The position numbers and the translations under genes are program-made. A DNA stretch of 8,772 nt from Dehalococcoidia bacterium (lineage in GTDB: Bacteria > Chloroflexota > Dehalococcoidia > Tepidiformales > Tepidiformaceae). Positions 6,661 through 8,772 of the stretch are shown here, piece after piece (the stretch's first letter is position 1; each line of letters begins with the position of its first letter). The stretch is from assembly GCA_023228745.1 (NCBI GenBank), contig JALOAP010000108.1, positions 1-8,772 on the forward strand, read 5' to 3'. The notes under the pieces were generated by a model. The model worked only from the letters and a program-made list of their open reading frames with translations, was not told where the DNA came from and ran no database searches.

Positions 6661-6720
6661 TCGCGATTCGGCAAAGTCCCGCGTCGCGGAAGTCAGGGCA
6701 TTCCCCGATCAAGGGTGGCT
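6661..6720. promoter_or_regulatory. Short divergent gap with an 11-base palindrome
   Basis: Only 60 bases separate the DUF2207 gene from the hydroxylase operon, so the two promoters must overlap each other or the coding ends. CCGCGTCGCGG at 6679-6689 is a 5+1+5 palindrome and TCGCGA is at 6661-6666. Either could be an operator, but GC-rich DNA yields such palindromes easily. No -10 or -35 boxes are evident. Confidence 0.35.
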
Positions 6721-7596
6721 ATGGAAGCATTCGACTACCTTGCGCCGCGTTCGCTCGCCGAGGTCTACGACGCCATCGGAAACGGACGCCGGAGCTTACT
6801 GCTCGCCGGCGGGACCGATGTCATCGTTCAACTCCGCGAAGGGCGGCGGAGCTGCGATCAACTCATCGACATCAAGCACATCGAGGAACTCACGCGCCAT
6901 GCGTTCACCCCGGATGGCACGCTCGAAATCGGTGCGGCCACACCGCTCGCGGAGCTGTACGAGGATACCGAGGTGCGCCGGCGCGTCCCCGCGCTGGTCG
7001 ACGCCATCTCCATCATCGGTGGTATCGCGATCCAGTCTCGTGCCAGTATTGGCGGAAACGTCTGCAACGCGAGCCCGGCCGCCGATTCCACCCCGGCACT
7101 CATCGCACTGGGGGCCACGCTCCTCCTCGGCTCGAAGAGCGGCAACCGCGAACTGCCCGTCGAAGAGTTCGTGATAGGCCCGGGCCGGAACGCCCTGCAG
7201 CCCGGCGAAATCCTCCTGCAGGTGCGAATTCCCGCGCCGGCCGCAAACTCCGGCGCCTTCTACCACCGCTTCATCCCTCGTAACGAGATGGACATCGCGG
7301 TTGCCAGCGCCGGCGTGAGCCTCGCGCTCGACGCGAACAGCGAACGAATTGAGTCCGCCCGGGTTGCACTTGGCGCCGTCGCCGCCACCCCCTTGTTGGT
7401 GCCCGCCGCCGCGGAAGCCTTGCAGGGCCAGGCGCCCACCACCGAGATCTTCGCGAAGGCTGGTGAAGCGGCTGCCGCCATGGCCAGCCCCATCACCGAC
7501 ATGCGTGGCTCCGTCGCCCAGCGCAAGCACCTGGCGAAGGTGCTCACGGTCCGTGCGCTCGAACGTGCACTCCAGCGATCCCGGGAGGCTCGATAG
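6721..7596 (+). CDS. Molybdenum hydroxylase FAD-binding (medium) subunit, CoxM/XdhB-like
   Basis: This 291-residue subunit binds FAD and passes electrons from the iron-sulfur subunit to the final acceptor. The N-terminus MEAFDYLAPRSLAEVYDAI is typical. The FAD pyrophosphate motifs are AGGTD at 29-33 and IGGNVCNASPAADSTPA from 110. The C-terminal part (SGAFYHRF, then ALGAVAATP) fits the CO dehydrogenase flavoprotein C-terminal domain. Length is close to CoxM (about 288), and there are only two cysteines. It therefore lacks the [4Fe-4S] insertion of the 4-hydroxybenzoyl-CoA reductase beta subunit. The frame stays open far upstream of 6721, but that part is antisense to the DUF2207 gene and the family N-terminus starts at this ATG. 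AAGGGTGG at 6711-6718 is too close (2 bases) to be a normal Shine-Dalgarno site. First gene of an M-S-L operon. Confidence 0.94.
   Translation: MEAFDYLAPRSLAEVYDAIGNGRRSLLLAGGTDVIVQLREGRRSCDQLIDIKHIEELTRHAFTPDGTLEIGAATPLAELYEDTEVRRRVPALVDAISIIGGIAIQSRASIGGNVCNASPAADSTPALIALGATLLLGSKSGNRELPVEEFVIGPGRNALQPGEILLQVRIPAPAANSGAFYHRFIPRNEMDIAVASAGVSLALDANSERIESARVALGAVAATPLLVPAAAEALQGQAPTTEIFAKAGEAAAAMASPITDMRGSVAQRKHLAKVLTVRALERALQRSREAR
7583..7588 (+). promoter_or_regulatory. Shine-Dalgarno site for the [2Fe-2S] subunit
   Basis: GGGAGG lies inside the end of the FAD-subunit gene, 8 bases before the ATG at 7597. That ATG directly follows the TAG stop, so the two genes are probably translationally coupled. 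Confidence 0.8.
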
Positions 7597-8076
7597 ATGG
7601 CCCGAACCCATGTGACCACCCGCCTTAACGGCGTCCGCACCGACTTCCTCTGTGAGCCACGGCAAAGCCTGCTCGAAGTCTTGCGCGACGAAATCGGCCT
7701 CACCGGCACCAAGGAAGGCTGTAACAACGGCAACTGCGGTGCTTGCGCGGTGCAGATGAACGGCCGCGTCGTGAACTCTTGCTGCGTCCTTGGTGTCGAG
7801 GCCCAGGATGCCGACATCACCACCATCGAGGGCATCGCGGAAGGTGACCAGCTCCACCCGCTGCAGCAGGCGTTCCTCGAAGAGGCGGCGCTCCAGTGCG
7901 GCGTCTGCACCCCGGGCTTCATCGTCTCCGCGAGGGCGCTGCTCGAAAAGGAACCCGATGCCGATGAGCAGCGCATTCGCTTCTGGCTCGCTGGCAACCT
8001 CTGCCGTTGCACTGGCTATGACAAAATCGTCCGCGCAGTCCAAAAAGCATCGGAGCAGATGCAGGAGGCGAAGTAG
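7597..8076 (+). CDS. Molybdenum hydroxylase [2Fe-2S] (small) subunit, CoxS/XdhC-like
   Basis: This 159-residue subunit carries two [2Fe-2S] clusters that link the molybdenum site to FAD. The N-terminal plant-ferredoxin domain has Cys42, Cys47, Cys50 and Cys62 (C-x4-C-x2-C-x11-C, within EGCNNGNCGAC and NSC). The C-terminal four-helix domain has CGVC (Cys101, Cys104) and LCRCTGY (Cys136, Cys138). Gln100 before the third pair is the residue that contacts the pterin cofactor in known structures. All eight ligands are present and length and spacing match CoxS, so the subunit should be functional. It starts immediately after the FAD subunit stop with its own Shine-Dalgarno site, and ends 2 bases before the large subunit. 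The sequence does not tell the substrate. Confidence 0.96.
   Translation: MARTHVTTRLNGVRTDFLCEPRQSLLEVLRDEIGLTGTKEGCNNGNCGACAVQMNGRVVNSCCVLGVEAQDADITTIEGIAEGDQLHPLQQAFLEEAALQCGVCTPGFIVSARALLEKEPDADEQRIRFWLAGNLCRCTGYDKIVRAVQKASEQMQEAK
8063..8068 (+). promoter_or_regulatory. Shine-Dalgarno site for the molybdopterin subunit
   Basis: AGGAGG lies in the last codons of the [2Fe-2S] subunit gene, 10 bases before the ATG at 8079. It supports that start and coupled expression. Confidence 0.75.
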
Positions 8077-8078
8077 CC

Positions 8079-8772
8079 ATGACGAGCGTCGAATCCCGCG
8101 AGTTCAAGGTCATCGGCACCCGGCCGATCCGCCCCGACGGCGTGGAAAAGGTCACCGGCAAGGCGCAATACGGCGCGGATATCCGGCTCCCCGGGCTCAT
8201 CTACGCTCGTGTCCTCCGAAGTCCGCACGCCCACGCCCGGATCCTCTCCATCGACACCACCGACGCAGAAAACCATCCCGGCGTCTTCGCCGTCCTCACC
8301 TCAAAGGACCTGCCCGTCGCCGATGACGCGATCCAGGAGCTCGGCGAGGGAGCGGTGAACCTGCGCGAACTCAGCGATAACGTGCTCGCCTCCGACAAGG
8401 CGCTCTACAAAGGCCACGCCATCGCTGCCGTTGCGGCCATCAATGGCCACGTCGCGGAGGAGGCCGCTCGCAAGATCCGCGTTGAATACGAAGTGCTGCC
8501 CCCGGTGCTCAATGTCCGCGATGCCATGCGGCCCGACGCGCCCCTGCTGAGTGAGACACGCTTCACAAAGTCCATCGCCGGCGAGGCCACCGATCGGCCG
8601 AGCAACATCGCTCAGCATCTTCAATTCAAGGGCGGCGACGTCGAAACAGCCTTCGCCGAGGCGGACCATATCGTGGAGCGGGAATACACCACGCAGATGG
8701 TCCACCAGGGCTACATCGAGCCCCAGACCTCAACTGCCAACTGGAACAGCGACGGCACCGTTACGATCTGGA
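8079..8772 (+). CDS. Molybdenum hydroxylase molybdopterin-binding (large) subunit, N-terminal part
   Basis: The gene runs off the right edge after 231 complete codons; family members are usually about 750-800 residues. The visible part is the aldehyde oxidase/xanthine dehydrogenase a/b hammerhead domain, with KVTGKAQYGADIRLPGLIYARVLRSPHAHARI at about 24-55 and VRVEYEVLPP-like sequence later (here IRVEYEVLPP). It then enters the first Mo-cofactor domain at MVHQGYIEPQ (207-216), where aerobic CO dehydrogenase CoxL has an HPSPLETCQ-type sequence. That difference argues mildly against a true form I CO dehydrogenase. The loop that separates form I (AYxCSFR) from other members lies beyond the window, so the substrate stays open. 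This is the third gene of the M-S-L operon, 2 bases after the small subunit, with a good Shine-Dalgarno site. Confidence 0.93.
   Translation, partial: MTSVESREFKVIGTRPIRPDGVEKVTGKAQYGADIRLPGLIYARVLRSPHAHARILSIDTTDAENHPGVFAVLTSKDLPVADDAIQELGEGAVNLRELSDNVLASDKALYKGHAIAAVAAINGHVAEEAARKIRVEYEVLPPVLNVRDAMRPDAPLLSETRFTKSIAGEATDRPSNIAQHLQFKGGDVETAFAEADHIVEREYTTQMVHQGYIEPQTSTANWNSDGTVTIW

Noticed and set aside
6112..6720. Extension of the FAD subunit to an upstream ATG at 6112
   Set aside because: It would add about 200 residues fully antisense to the DUF2207 coding region; the family N-terminus begins at the ATG at 6721.
6796..8043. Long minus-strand open frame (415 codons) antisense to the FAD and [2Fe-2S] subunit genes
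   Set aside because: The plus strand carries unmistakable FAD and iron-sulfur motifs. The antisense product is rich in His, Gly, Ala and Arg without any domain pattern, as expected from the complement of GC-rich coding DNA.

Overview
The window is GC-rich bacterial DNA that reads as ordinary, densely coded chromosome. It holds five complete genes, one gene cut by the right edge, and one possible gene start at the left edge. No tRNA, rRNA, insertion sequence, CRISPR array or phage gene was seen. GTG and TTG starts, GC-rich third codon positions, a Cox-type molybdenum hydroxylase in M-S-L order and a large class A penicillin-binding protein would fit Chloroflexota, perhaps a Dehalococcoidia-like lineage. 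A high-GC actinobacterium cannot be excluded. This taxonomic guess is inference and was not tested.

Layout from left to right. Bases 1-153 are an upstream region with a 10-bp inverted repeat and a possible divergent gene start at base 5. A crotonase-family protein (154-960, +) follows. It converges on a bifunctional class A penicillin-binding protein (1021-3867, -), and a strong hairpin between them can serve both genes. A 182-base divergent region separates the penicillin-binding protein from a glycerophosphodiester phosphodiesterase-like gene (4050-4769, +). That gene converges, with only 4 bases between, on a DUF2207 membrane protein (4774-6660, -). A 60-base divergent gap then leads into a molybdenum hydroxylase operon: FAD subunit (6721-7596), [2Fe-2S] subunit (7597-8076), and the start of the molybdopterin subunit (8079 to the edge).

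How the genes relate. Only the last three form a clear operon. They touch or nearly touch, and the second and third genes carry good Shine-Dalgarno sequences. Together they should make one cytoplasmic enzyme that moves electrons from a Mo-pterin site through two [2Fe-2S] clusters to FAD. The substrate cannot be read here because the diagnostic active-site loop of the large subunit lies beyond the window. The other genes are single units: cell-wall synthesis, acyl-CoA chemistry, phosphodiester or lipid head-group hydrolysis, and an envelope protein of unknown role.

I do not see a previously undescribed multi-gene system. The points most worth a second look are the paired cysteines in both exported proteins, the altered catalytic motifs in the crotonase-family protein and the phosphodiesterase, and the unassigned hydroxylase.
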